From Gautieria morchelliformis (lineage: Eukaryota; Basidiomycota; Agaricomycetes; Gomphales; Gomphaceae), in the NCBI GenBank assembly GCA_015179125.1, contig WHVA01000259.1, forward strand, positions 1 through 64,000: a DNA stretch of 64,000 nucleotides, given 5' to 3'. Positions within the stretch are counted from its first letter, which is position 1; every line of letters begins with the position of its first letter. Below, piece after piece: positions 44,067 through 56,504 of the stretch. The notes under the pieces were generated by a model. That model was not told where the DNA came from. It did no database searches and saw only the letters and a list, made by a program, of their open reading frames with translations. The position numbers and the translations under genes were made by a program.

Positions 44067-47000
44067 CTACAGCGCAAGTCTGGTGGTGGCCTTCGAGCCA
44101 TCCTGGACCGTGGTTTTGAATCCTAGCTGACGCATGGCCGCAAGGAGTTCATTCTTCGGGATCGGCTTCCCCAGAGAGGCTGCAAAGATATTGCTGGCAG
44201 AACCATCTTGCCCGCTGTAGGCACTGACAGCGATGATGGGGGTGGTGGTGTTCTTGTTATTTGTGCTTTTGATATACTTAGCAGCCTGCTCGCCGTCGAC
44301 GACCGGCATATGCAGGTCCATCAGTATACAGTCGAACTCTACACTGCAGTCAGCCTTCTGTCGCCCTAATCCGCTCAGACTCACTGATGTCCCCCAAGGC
44401 AACGCTGATCGCTTGGGCGCCATCCGCAGCGAGTACGCACCGACATCCCATTCGCGTTAAGAGGGTCTCTAGAATCTTTTGGCTGATTGGGTTATCTTCT
44501 GCAACAAGACATGTAACGGCTCGGTCACTAGTCGAGTCCACAGGCTTTTTGTCGTCTGAACCGAGCGATGACAAAGGGGTTCCGAGATCAAATTGACTGG
44601 TCAAGTTCCGTGGCCACACTTCCGAAGAATCGGACAAAGCTTGATCCACGCTAGAAATCGAAGCTGTACGCAATCGACTAGGCATAGAATTCCTGCGTGG
44701 GTCCCCTTCTAAATGACTCGCCTTAAATCGCTCCACTGCACCGTATTCTGATGGCCGCCGTAAATGACTTCCTACACTTCCCGGCGTCAACGGTGTTGCC
44801 TGACTAGCCCTTGACGGTGAGGAAGCAATAGATGAGGCAGAGGTGGAGGGTGAAGGAGGTCCGGCATATGATACAGCGTTCTGCGTGCAATTACATTAGT
44901 AGGAACCAAGGGAGGTGAACAGAATGAAAGGCGTACTTTGTCCAAACCAGTTACTACACTGGGCGGCTTCTTAATTCGTTGGGAAATACTCTTCCTACGA
45001 TTGATGCCTGGTGCGTCCAAACCAAGGGCGCTAGACGAGGTGAGTGGAAGAGGCGGCGATTTATTTTCCGGCTTAGCTTCGGTCTTGAGCTTCCGAATGA
45101 CGTCGTCATTAGCCTGCTTTAAAATGGGCACGTTCTTGTAGCTGAACGCGCCAAAGTCGTCTGTTGCAGGTGAGCTGGCAGCGTCTCGTCCCACAATTGC
45201 AACTGGGGGAGTTATTGAATTACTCAAGTACTCAAAACCTCCGGTTTCGGGTAGGACTGGTCGAGGAGCGTTCTCTTCGTCATCCTGGAAAAGTTGCGGA
45301 AGTGCACCTCTTGGGTCAAAGTAGTCCGTGGATTCGGGATCAGTGACTTGAGGGATGAACTGCGCCTCTTGCGTCGTAACTTTGTCCCATTCTACCCCTG
45401 CCAAAAAGGGGTGCGCCTTGACCTCCTCTGCTCCATTGACGCCAAGTCGCTTTAAAGGATCTGTGACCATGAGTTTAGCCATGAAATCGCGAGCTTCGTC
45501 TGAGTATTCAATCCAGTCTTCATGCCATTCGATGTGTCCCGAAAGAATATTGGTGAAAACTTTTTCTGGGGTGTCAGCATGGAACGGCGGCAGACCATAC
45601 AGAAATTCGTAAGCAATGACACCCAAAGCCCACTGAAGATGGCGTCATTAGCTGGTCAAGTTATCCTTGGATCACTTACCCAATCAACTGTAGGATCATC
45701 GCCACTAATGCCCAAGATACTCTCCGGAGCTAAATAATCTGGCGTTCCGACGAACTTTTGATCCGCTGGCGGTGTACCCGTCCCGGAATGCGAGCGTAGG
45801 TCATTGGTCAAGTCGGTTGCAAAAGACTGCAGAGGACTCTCCCCGAGCCTTCCTCCACGCTTCCAAAACAGACCAGAGAGGCTTTCAGACCCGCTAGACT
45901 CGCTGACGTCGTCGCCTGGAGGTGGTCCAGGCAACTGCGAGTTACCCGCTATGTGTGGGGCTGACTGGGAGTTGGTTCGCATGTTGAAGTAAGACTCTGT
46001 ACCAAGTATCATTGGCGAGTAGTATGCGGAATCAATTGATGGCGGACGGGATCCTGGGCTGGAGCGTGCCAGCGAGCGCACCGCAGCTGCTCGGTCTAGC
46101 AGAATCTGACCATCACGTGTTTGGCGATTCAGGAGACCAATCCGGCTCAGACCAAAATCGGTCAGCTTTAGGTGCCCGTGCTGGTCGATAAGTAAATTGT
46201 CAGGTTTGAGGTCCCTACAAATATATATGAGTCCACTGCAAGGTATGACCACTGGGCTACGCACCGATGAACCACACCCCGTTTGTGTAGATATTCTAGA
46301 CCTAAGACTACCTCGGCAATATAATTTCGCGTCCACTCTTCCGGCAAGGAACCCAATGATTTGATCAGGGCTGCACAGTCGCCACCATTCAGATATTCCA
46401 TGACAAGGTATAAATAATCCTTGCTCTGAAATGTAAAATAGAGCTTCGCCACAAAGGGACTTTCCGACTGTTTCATGAGGATCATACGTTCGTGCTTGAC
46501 GTTCGTAATTTGATTCTTTGTGATCATGTCAGCTTTCTTCAGTACTTTGATGGCATAGTAGTCGCCCGTGGTTTTCTTTTTGGCCAGAAATACAGAGCCA
46601 AAGGCGCCTTTGCTGATTGGCTTGATGATCTCGAAGTCCTTATATGAAGGCGGCGTAGTTCGCGACAGTGGTGCCAATGACGGAATTCGGGGAGAGAGCG
46701 GGCCCGTCGCTGATGTTGGGCTCAACACGTGCACTGTCGAATGTCTACGAAGGTGCGCCCCGCTCTCCCGAGGTGAGATCATGGGCGATAGGGGTGGTGT
46801 GAGCGTAACGCGTGGCTCTACGCTAAGTGCTTGCGCGGAACGTCGTGTTCGAATCGTGCGTCCACTGGCTTCAATATCAGGCAAAAGCGCGAAGGATGGT
46901 GGTTGGGCAGTAATGGGAGCTGCAAGAGCTAGCGGAGAGGAAACAGACGAGGGTGTCGATGACCGGGTCCCAAATGCATAGCCGAAGCCTTGGTACGCTG

Positions 47001-50000
47001 CCTGTGGCGCCGGCTCTCGGACAGAGGTGGGGATAACGAGAGGTGATGAGGATGCCATGGGTGTGGGCTCAGCATCTCGTCCATCTCGTCCAAAAGCATA
47101 TTCCGAGGTGGTACTGGAATGTGAGCCGGAACTGCCTTGATCGACAATTTTCTCGGGAACAGATAATTCTTGCCCAATGACCTGTTGCTCGTCCTGCTGA
47201 TTTTCATCCTCGCTTGAGTGGCTGCTTTCACCCTCATCCTCTTCGTCTAGCTTCGCCAGTTGTTCTTCAACACTTGCTTCCCAAACCCTACGGCTCATTT
47301 CTGAATAACGTATGCGCTCCCTCATCCGCAGGACATTGTCCACTTTACCCATCATGACCTTCTCTACATCTTGCACAAGCCTTGCCAAAGCAGGATCTTC
47401 CGTCGCTGGCTTATTCCAATTGCGAACGAGCTCGACCTTGCTGACGGAGCCCGGACTAAGGAGAAGCTGTCGCTCGACCGGCTCTGTACTTTCCTCGTCC
47501 TTCAGTGCAGGAGCAGAGATCTCACTTGCAAGAGACAATATATCTTCCAGCTGCTCGAGCACGCGTTGTTGCATCTTACGCACACCAGCCCGTTGCATCC
47601 GTGATGCCAGTGGCGGGCGAGATAGCTGCAGGGGGGATGCTGATCCGGGAGAAGTGCTTGGGGTGAATATTGGCATGCCACGATAATCAGGCACAGTCAC
47701 CGGACTTGCTCGATCAAGTGCTGTGCAAAGCTCACGCACGGTCGATCGCAGCTCCGAAATCGTCTCGTTGCAATCGGCAATGTCTGCCTCGAAGCGATGA
47801 ACATCGTTGCAGCTTTCGTTATGCTTCTCAAAGTACCACTGAGGGACATGACATTCGCATATGCGACAAAGGATCAATGCAGTGTTGATAGGGTGCTGAA
47901 GGGGAAACGGGGTGATGGGCTCAGAACCAGGAGTACGATGGGTGTTGAATGTGCGAAGGAGCTCTGCAGAGCCGGGGTCATCACCAACTTCCCCAACCTC
48001 GAGTTCGAGGACAGGGACATCCTCGACATGTGGTGGTGAAAGTGCTTTCAGAACCCAGATTGTGTGTGACGGGACCCTTTCTGTAGCCTTGTCGCTAAGG
48101 AGCATACCCTTCCCCTCCATTTCGCAGTAAGCGGCACCAATGACCTCTTCTTTCTCGGATTCGGATTCGCTATCCGGCTCAACGAGAAGTTTGAAATGAA
48201 CCTCTTTGGTAATGCCGCCATCAGCTTGAAGTTCCCGACTGGCATCCTTGAAAACGCTCCAGCTGTCAGGGTGCAAAAATCTTGAAAGCCCACTTTCAAG
48301 CAGGTTTTCGGGATCATTCCTGGGACAACAAACTCAGACGGATATAATTCATAACGGATTAGTACATACCCGACAACTATCTGCCATGCTGGGTTGACAG
48401 AAATCACCTGATCGCCGTCCAGCGCAAGCTCCAACACAATGCTTGTATACCGCGCATAATCTGCGTTCTCCCGGAGAGCCTCAGTTGCCTGCACCCTGGA
48501 CGCTTCACTTTGCGTCTTAGAAGGACGAGCACCACCATCGTGTGGACCAAGCATAGGGGTTATGTCCTTTTGGGCCTCATCCCGGGAGCGCCTGCCAGAA
48601 AGACTGGATGGCTTTGACGGGGAAAACCGTGTTCGAAACTCTTCGCGAACCAGCAGCGCCTTCGCATCCTGCTCCTTGTGGGGTGGGTGATAGTCTGGCG
48701 TGGCCGCTGGTGTCTTCATTGTATCGCCATCTTCTGCTTCTGGCTTGAAGACGAAGACAAAGGACTCATCCTCCCCATCCTTCATTTCACTCGCATCATT
48801 GTCGTCAGTAAAGTTCCAAAACTTGTTCTCGGCCTCCCACCATTCAACGACACGAGTCAGACTGGCAAGCGCGAGGAGGACTTGCATATGCCAGCTACGA
48901 CCGGGCCAGTCTGGGTGATCATCCCAAGCATTGCCGATACTGCGGACTTTGGCGACAAGTTCATGGCAAGCCTTGGCCTGGGATGTCAGTGTCGAAATGG
49001 AGGCATCGCATATATCCGTCGCAATGGCGGTGAGTTCGTGCAAGCTGGTTAGAAAAGGGTCAGGTGCAGGGGGTTCATCGAAGAAGGCTCGGGAGTGGCG
49101 GCGGTTCGAATGTGTAGATTGACTCAACGACTCAGGGTCCCGAGGACGGGGAGACATGGATGTGGACGCAGAAGCTTGTGTCGAAGCTTGCGTCGAAGTC
49201 TGTGAATCAGTCATGAAGCTGTTCTGCGGAGTATGGGAAGGAAGTGGGGAACGAGAACGAGAGGCGGAGCGGGAACTTGGGGCGGAAGGGACGGGGACAT
49301 GGATGGAACGAGACAGGCGACGAGAAACGTGACTCGGTGGTGGTCCTGACCAAGCAGGTGGTGGCATGCTTGCAGTGGAGACATTCGAAGTCTTGCGGGG
49401 GCTAGTATCAGTCGATGTTCGAGGAGGGACCGGGGGCAGGTTAGACGGTCTACGAAGGGAAGCAGGACTAGATGACACGGAAGCTACGGTACAATAGTCA
49501 ACACAAGAGGTGCTCAAGATGTAGGGTTAACTCACCCTGGCGGCTATGCCGACCCTCGAGCTCGGCTTCATATCCCGCATCATCGCTGGTAGCATCGTCT
49601 GGCCCACGGCGGAGATGCGTAACAGCAGACGGAAGCTCAACAGACTGAAGCTCAACAGACCGGAGTTCAAACGGTTCACGAAGTGACGGTGGCTGAGAGT
49701 CCTCAAGCTGTTTGCTACGGATCTGTTCCTCAATAAACTGGGTAATGTTGTTAGTGATTTTCTGGAGGGCGGCGTCACAGTCTTGTTTCGCAGATTTAAG
49801 GCGACGAGTGATGTTTCTCTTCATGCCAGTAAGGTGGCGCTCATAATGGCATAAGAAGTGAGTTTACCTTGACATGAGGCATATTCACCGTGTGGGCGCG
49901 AGCAGAGGGGGCCGAAAGGGAGACTGGAAGGACTGTGTCGGGGTTGAAGACAAGAGGAGACGGAGCAGCCCGTCGACTAGCTCCAACGCTTTGAGGTGAA

Positions 50001-50014
50001 CTTGAGTCTGACAT
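44067..50014 (-). CDS. RIM15: Rim15 kinase (PAS-like, zinc finger, Greatwall-type kinase, response-regulator receiver)
   Basis: ATG at 50,014 ([15 protein letters not shown]), stop at 44,067; roughly 1,800 residues. In order: Ser/Pro-rich N-terminus; PAS-like segment ([20 protein letters not shown], about 48.4 kb); zinc motif [20 protein letters not shown] (about 47.85 kb); kinase domain from [50 protein letters not shown] ~120-residue insertion follows between DFG and the [16 protein letters not shown] activation end, a Greatwall/Rim15 hallmark. The C-terminus is a receiver domain with [32 protein letters not shown] (phospho-acceptor Asp present) and [10 protein letters not shown]. Rim15 drives entry into quiescence through endosulfines when TORC1/Sch9 and PKA are low. 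The start is 109 bp from RSM18, divergent. Confidence 0.95.
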
Positions 50015-50123
50015 GAATCGTTCAGACGCTGGCTCCGAAGTCACCACATGGTGATGGTGGTGGTGGTGGTGGTGGTAAAGCGACCGCACACGGAGGAATT
50101 ACGTAATTATAATACTTGGCGCA
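50015..50123. promoter_or_regulatory. Divergent promoter region RIM15 / RSM18 with GGT repeat
   Basis: 109 bp between two divergent start codons. It includes a (GGT)n tract at about 50,049-50,075, preceded by CACCACATGGTGATGGTGG. Confidence 0.6.
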
Positions 50124-50774
50124 ATGTTGGCCACTCGGACCATCACGCTTCCAGCGACACATCTTCGAAAATTTCACTGCGCCATCCCCTCGCGCAGCGA
50201 TGAGCCGTCGCAACCTTGGCAAGAAAAGACGCAATCAGCTCTGGACAACCTCGCCAGCACGGTAGAAAGCACGCCAAGCACCAACAGAGGTAACTGCGGA
50301 CTCTTTCGTCTCCTGCTGCGCTTACGCCCTGCTAGGCAGCGCTCCTACGGGCCAGCAGCCCTATCAAATATTTCAGTCTTGGCAGCCCAACTCGGTATGT
50401 ACTGCATCGTCCTTTCACGGTGTCTAAACAACAGCCTACATGCCTAGTTCTACTCCCCGTTGGACTTTCTCCGGTCACGACGTATCGTAGCTCACAAACG
50501 CTACGTGATGCCACCCTCGGTCGGACCAGGGGCCAAGGAAGCACTCCGCAATGACGCCTTCCGACAGCTGGACATGGACCCCGTTTACGAGGCAAACAAC
50601 ACCACACTACTGGGCGGATTTATAAGTGGAATGGGCAAGATACGCCCGAGGTCTCAGACAGGGCTGAGCTGGCGCAGCCAGAGAAAGGTCACGCAGGCGA
50701 TAAAACGGGCAAAACAGAAGGGCGTCCTTGCCATCATGAGCCGGTATCCGACTTCCTCAACATACTCCCATTAG
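50124..50774 (+). CDS. RSM18: Mitochondrial ribosomal protein bS18m
   Basis: Three exons: about 50,124-50,289, 50,338-50,395 and 50,451-50,774. The first codes for a basic mitochondrial presequence-like start (MLATRTITLPATHLRKFHCA). The last codes for the S18 domain: FYSPLDFLRSRRIVAHKRYV, NTTLLGGFISGMGKIRPRSQ, TGLSWRSQRKVTQAIKRAKQ and KGVLAIMSRYP, the conserved RxTGL-xx-QRKx-KAIKRAR block of the family. About 180 residues. It is a protein of the small mitochondrial ribosomal subunit, next to S6 at the platform. Transcribed divergently from RIM15. Confidence 0.9.
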
Positions 50775-52663
50775 GGGCACCAATATTTAGTTTTCTGAGC
50801 AGCCTTCTATGTGACATGGAAGAGGTATTACAACGCTCGCAAGTGTGACGGTGGGCATAAGCCTGCTCCAAACGGCCAGTCACCTGATCGCAGACATGCT
50901 TGGCCGATCACATTCATCACACCACCAACTCTACGAGACACTCGTAGGCTCTGTGCCACACGGGTACTGCGGTGCCCGACTGGGCTCAGGTCTATTTCAC
51001 TTTAGCTATGTGATATTAAGGTATTGAAAATTACTTACGACGATCGGTTTTGATCAGGGCTGCCTCACGTGAGTCGGGCACCGTGCACCGTAATCAGGCT
51101 GTCGCCGCGTTTGATGACATTTGATATCTCCAATGTGAAAAGTGGCGAGCTGAGCTCGAGCTCACGGTGCTACGGAGCGATAGTGCAGGGTGCAGGATTG
51201 GACTGAGGCGTTCTGCCACAGTCACGTGGCGCGTCGCGTCGCGTCTTCAACGTCCTCAACATTCCACTGCTCTGAACTATAGCTAGGCTTGTTTGACACC
51301 ACAACTTCGTGGAGTTCTTGGTCTACGTCGCTGCCAGTGCACCCTGTGCAAAAAGGCCGCTCTGCTCTGGTAACAAGCCGACGTCTGCAGCGAGACGCTG
51401 AAGCCCTAGAGCTCATGAACACTAATTAATTTGGATGCTGAGGGTGATGCGAATTCTTTCTCCCCTGATCCAGAAACCCTTCCGGACAACTACATCCTGG
51501 CTGTTGACACGAGGCAGATGCAAGAAAAAAAGGAAAATGCTCTCTATTCATATGGCCAGGATGATGATGAAGGTGGCTGGTGTGGCTCTGATGCATCTGG
51601 CTCACTCTCTGACCGTCATTGGCTGCCTGCTCATCAGTTCGCACTCCATAAATTTGAACCTCTCTGCTCTGTTCTCTCGGCCCCAGTTCTCCGGAGCAGC
51701 TCACTATCTGGCATGAAGAGATGAATCAACACCATCTATTTCTGACACTCACCAGAGGAATCTGACTCTGACTCTGAGGCGCCCGACATCCTAAACGATC
51801 CTTTGTTTATACCACGCGCCTAGCTATTCCCCTTCTGTGGGCGGCAAATAGGATGACCTTAACCCAGCCCCTGCCATAACACCAACATTTTTTCTAAACA
51901 CCCCATTGTTCCACATGCATGCCTCGAAAGCACGGGTCATATACGTCAAGTGCGTTGTTCTCTCCTGCCTAACGTACACAATCTGGGACCGGCGTCTGCG
52001 TAATGGTGTGCGTGTAGGTACGGGCCTTACCCTCTCGCGCACTGTGCGCCGTGCGTGCAGCTCTCTGACTTTACCGTGTTCACATTCGCGCTGACGGCTC
52101 TGCCCTACCTCTGCACCCTCATCCTCACCTGGCTCGTCACCTCCCGTCCGGCCCAGTGCCCCGAGTGGCGCACGCCCGCGCTCATCGTCCTCGCCGCCGC
52201 ATTCTTCACCGAAGTGTGGTGGACCGTCGACGGCCAGATCGCGTTCCAAGACGAGCGGCTGAGCGGCTGGATGCGCCGCCCCCCCTTTCCCTAATTTTCT
52301 CTATGCTATCTGACGCATATCCCCGCATAGACGCACATGCATGCCGCGCACACGGCGTTCCTCCACCATCTCCCCGCACACTCCGCTTGGCCCGCCTCCG
52401 CCCTTCACCGCCGTACCCTCGCGCCTGCGCCCGCATTCCCACACCAGTCCGCCAACCTCCGCGTTGCGAGTGCACACGCCGCGCCCCACACGCACCCACG
52501 CCCGAAGGGCATGCCGCCCTTCTTCATCCCGTGGCGTTGACCACGTCCGCATCTCCCCCAAATACACCCCCTGTAACATTGGTGCGTGCACACAAAGATT
52601 GTATATTGGGGAGTACTAATATGGAAACACCTAGCAACATTTGGACTGACATTTGGATTGTGA
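50775..52663. other. Gene-poor stretch with weak coding traces
   Basis: No confident gene. A frame of about 97 codons at 51,431-51,724 (acidic, YSYGQDDDEGGWCGSDASGS) has no ATG at its start. At 52,055-52,294 (plus) lies an ~80-codon frame with two likely membrane segments (FTVFTFALTALPYLCTLILTWLV; TPALIVLAAAFFTEVWW), preceded by a plausible intron (GTAGGTACGG..GTGCAG). I cannot assign it and it may be a gene remnant. 52,300-52,560 is GC-rich and open in several frames by composition only. Confidence 0.4.
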
Positions 52664-52751
52664 TCTCACATCGTTCGAATAATTCAGTACAAGATTCCCA
52701 ATTTCCTGATGAAGGTAACCTACGACACTCTGATTATACATATTATACATA

Positions 52752-54262
52752 TCATCGCCGAGATGTGCCCAATCCATAGCTGCGACCCTTGTTGGTCCCC
52801 TCACCGGTGCCGCTGCTGGACCAACCTCTGCCACCTGTATCTTTAATGTTTCTTTCCACATCGTTGACCTTTCCCTCCATTTCCTTCAGAGACCCATTGA
52901 TCCATTGGAGGCTAGATAGGTGTGCGTTAAGGATGCCCGCAATGGTGGATATCGCGTCCTCCTGGGATCCCTCATCTGCGGTCCCAGAACTGTGCGATGG
53001 ACCAGGGGAAAGATTTAGACAGTTCACTGATTCAACCATTTGAGTCAAGGAACGAGAGAGATCGTCGAGTTGGGTGTATAAATTTGCAGGTAGAGCATAG
53101 CTGGCAGTATAATGAATCCGTGATTGAAATAGCCTTGTGTGGATGTGATCATGACATACCTCTTATCCCGCTCTGAGTCGGCAAGCCCTAGACCCTCCGT
53201 AGATGACATGATACCACCAGGGCCATGAAGAATTTCGCTTGCAGGCTTCTCATACTGATCCAAGGTAGCAGTCAAGTGCCGCTGTTGCTGTTCCACGTGA
53301 TCCAAAGATTGATCGAGCGAAGCCTGTGTCAACTCGGCTGCCAGCACCGTCGCGTATAAGGCAGAAATCTAAAAGAGGGTATGAATAAAACACAGGCTGC
53401 CACGAACATAAAACCACACATAGTTTCCGTTCTCGATTAAGGTTCGATCCCACACAGCTACTTCACTAGCGAGGTGCGAAAACTCTCGCGTGTGAGTTTC
53501 AAGTTCGGTTGTCCATCGGTTGACAATGTCTTCCACCGTTTTCCCCCTAAGCATAGAGGGTGCGGGAACAGAGGGTCCCGCTGACTGGGTTGTTGTCACC
53601 GTCACAAGGGTTGGCCCCGAAGTAGCTGAGAAGTCGTGGAAAGTGAATGGGATAAGATGCGACAAGCGAAACGTGCTGACCTGGGCCTGACGGCTCGGAC
53701 AATTTTGATGCAGGTGCATCTTTGTTTGCCCCAAGGCTAAAAGTAGTAAATGGAGACGCTGCACCTGAAACAAACTTAGGCAACGTAGGTCAATATGTAA
53801 AAACCACTGACCTGCCGATAGTCCGTCTTTAATAGCAGTAGAATCCTTTGATTGATCTTTTGATGCTTCACTAGCACCAGGCGGACGACCAAATATGCCA
53901 CCTATAGATGGCGCGGAGCTGTTGCCACCACCATTGTTGCCTACTTGTGAACCAAGCAGACTACTTAAGGGTGCAGGTGCAGCTGGAGTAGCACCCCCAC
54001 CCCCAAGGCTAAAAGCAGTAAAGGGAGACGCTGTGCCTGAAATATAGACTCAAGCAGTGAGGATAAATAGTTAAGGCCCACTGACCTCCCGATGGTCTGT
54101 CTTTACTGGCAGTAGAATCTTTTGATTGATCTTTGGAAGCTTCACTAGCACCAGGAGGACGACTAAATATGCTACCTGTAGATGGCGCAGAGCTGTTGTC
54201 ACCACCATGGTTGCTTAGTTGTGAGCCAAACAAGCTACCTGAAGGTGCATGTGCGGCTGGAT
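52752..54262 (-). pseudogene. 5'-truncated second copy of the Nsp1/Nup62 gene
   Basis: Homology to 25,904-27,775 starts at about 52,664 and is about 97-98 percent by eye. The Nsp1_C coiled coil is intact (RGKTVEDIVNRWTTELETHT through GRSYGLGTSRR). The copy stops at 54,262 in the middle of an FG module, so it has no start codon or first exon. It has only two modules where the parent has three: its left part follows parent module 2 (CCTCCCGATGGTCTG) and its right part parent module 3 (GCTTAGTTGTGAGCC), so one ~273-bp unit was lost by recombination. Beyond 54,262 comes 20-25 bp of unrelated sequence and then the PUP3 copy. Confidence 0.88.
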
Positions 54263-54313
54263 GTGGAAAATGGTTGTTTATTGCGTCATCTCATACATAG
54301 GTAAATGGCGGAA

Positions 54314-55248
54314 TCAGTCCATTCGCCCTTTCAACGTCCGAGTGACCACTCTGTCGGGTGTGCTTGAAGGAGATAATCAGTCAAAAAACGGGTAAAGATG
54401 CCGCGAAACACGCACATAACATGAACGATTGCACCCCAACCAGAGAACGCGTCTCTATCTACAGCATTCAAGAGTGTCTGCGATATCGTTTCGAAGAGGT
54501 CTTCGGGCTCCTATAAAGATCCAGTTATCTTCTCGTCAATAAAGTGCGAGCTTAACAAACATACCAAGTCTGGTTCCCACAAACCTTCCGCAATACCAAA
54601 TAGCTCCGAACTGGCCGTGCCTGCGACAACGAAATCTTTCGCGAAGTTAAGACAGCCAAGTATGTCAGCGGCGGCAATGAACGGTTTGGAGCCGCGAGAA
54701 GGGCTAGTGGTTCGATAAAGAAGGGGCTAAACCTTTTCAGACAAGCTGGCGTAAGTAATGGAGCACAAAAATAATGGCAGACACTCACCTTTTCTCATAT
54801 AGCGTCGAGCTGACGAGATGAGCGAACGTAGCTGGCTCAATTTCACGCTCTTCCTTGATATTGTACATGTTGACGCGGAAACGAAATCGCTCGCGCCTGG
54901 AAGTGGATGGGGATTAGAATAAGAGGTATGGGGGAAATGGAAGTTTGTTCGCACAAGGTTAATACATCCGTTGCTAAACCTGAAAGGCCGATGTACGTAC
55001 GGTCGGTGACAGGAAAAATCTACCGACTCAAAATCAGTAAAAGCCTTCAACAACCGTACCACCATACCTTGTCGAAACTAGCCACGTTCAAAGCCTGATT
55101 GCCAAGCCTGAGGTCGGACGCGATGGCCACACAGGTTTTGCCTGCCATAGCGACCAGTGACCCACTTATAGTCCAAAATTGACTGCGAGGTGGACCAAAG
55201 AAACAGTCAGTTCAGCGAGGACATAAAGTAAGCGTAAGTGCGCACCAT
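54314..55248 (-). pseudogene. Decayed second copy of proteasome beta-3 (PUP3-like)
   Basis: The same exon-intron structure as the PUP3 gene at 24,853 is present on the minus strand, from ATG at 55,248 (again an ATG-only first exon) to TGA at 54,314. It is broken by a 1-bp loss in the second exon (TATAAGTGGGTCAC against TATAATGGTGGTTCAG) and a 16-bp deletion in exon 5 (ATCGAACCACTAGCCC, lacking the VIAGI codons). Divergence from the intact gene is roughly 10-15 percent in exons, much more than between the two nucleoporin copies. It keeps a TATATAA box at 55,311-55,305. It lies head-to-tail with the nucleoporin copy, whereas the intact genes converge. Confidence 0.85.
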
Positions 55249-55934
55249 GATGGGAATCAGATTAGTTCAGAATGGGGAGAAACGAGTGACGCGTCGTGGG
55301 GGAGTTATATATCCACACTCCGACGCACCCTCACGCTTGCGTAAGTTCTCCACATCGCAAAGAAGTTTATTTATAAAGAAAAACATAATATAATGGCAAT
55401 AAAATGCGGTAGAAACATTCTGAAAGATTAAAACATGTTACATTTATTGTACATATAAGCATCTCAGATCTGAATATATAAGCTTTAAAGGATTCTTTCT
55501 TACGAAGTCTGTTTACTATGCCCGAGTAGGAAATGGATCGGTGCAGGATATGGATAAAGTGTCTTAAAATATATACCTCAGCCATTTTAGGTCAGTTTTG
55601 TAGCTAGAGTTACAAGTTATACATAGTAGTTTATCCAGGCAAATTAATGAGTAACAGGAAGAAGAAGTCTAAGTGCTGGAAGCTGCCTAATGTGTTTCCA
55701 AGCATTGTTAACAACCCCATGAGCTCAAATGTGTGGGTTTAATTGCAAATTTTCACTCAATTACACTATACTCTTATAACATGGATTTCCTCCCATGCCG
55801 GCAAAGCAAGGAGCTCTGGTTCTTGGTTTCTTCCGTCATGATCTCTTAGACAGCTTTGGCGTGACAACACGCTTTTGATCTCCGATTGAATCCAAACCTT
55901 CGACGTTTCACTCCACATGTCAGTCGCGGAATGC
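55249..55934. other. Promoter of PUP3 copy, then AT-rich non-coding sequence
   Basis: Contains the TATATAA box of the PUP3-like pseudogene and about 500 bp of AT-rich sequence leading to the pogo-type transposase. It probably includes the 5' end of that transposon, but I cannot define its inverted repeat. Confidence 0.4.
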
Positions 55935-56504
55935 ATGAAGTCGCCTGTTGAACAGGTGACTTTGGAGAAGGAGGAGCGCATCCAAAAAGCCCTGGGGATG
56001 GTGAGGTCAGGTATCCAGGTCTCTTTGCATGGCGCTGCTCAAAAATGCAACATTGCGTACTCGACCCTGCGAAATTGACTGCATGGATCGAAGCCTCACA
56101 AGCTGGCACACACTGAACAGCAGCACCTCAGTCTGGAGCAACAAAACGTCCTGATGGTGTGGTGCAAGTACCAAGCTAATATGGCGATGCCACTCTCTCG
56201 TGCAGAGCTCCGGGAGAAGGTAAATGATATGGTAGGCCGAATCCCCAGTGACAGTTGGATACAGCGGTTCCTCAAAGCCCACGCGAAGGATATCAAAGTG
56301 GCCAGGTCCCGTGGTCTCGATCCAAAGCGTGCCCAGGCTTTCAACCCGTCGACCGTAGCCGCACACTTCGCACTCCTTGGGAAAGTCCTTGATGCATACA
56401 AGATCCCTGTGGGGAACATCTACAATTTCGACGAAAAGGGAATCCAGCTAGGTGGAGGTCGGAAGGGGCTCCAGCAACAATTTATATTTTCGAAAGGTGA
56501 TCGG
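55935..56504 (+). pseudogene. pogo/Tc1-type DDE transposase, N-terminal half
   Basis: Starts at ATG 55,935 (MKSPVEQVTLEKEERIQKAL) with a helix-turn-helix (LHGAAQKCNIAYSTLRN), then an in-frame TGA at about 56,075 (RN-stop-LHGSKPHK, consistent with CGA to TGA). The CENP-B-like second HTH follows (PSDSWIQRFLKAHAKDIK, RGLDPKRAQAFNPSTVAAHF), and then the first part of the catalytic domain with IYNFDEKGIQLGGGRKG (first DDE aspartate in FDEKG). The reading is cut at 56,504 after FSKGDR by a TGTCATGAC-type LTR fragment; the rest of the catalytic domain is not in the window. Confidence 0.85.

Noticed and set aside
51431..51724. 97-codon acidic ORF as a gene
   Set aside because: No ATG at its beginning, no domain, and no splice context; kept only as a remark in the gene-poor stretch.
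52156..52779. 207-codon plus-strand ORF
   Set aside because: Pro/Arg-rich product of a GC-rich tract, running into the nucleoporin copy on the other strand; composition alone explains it.
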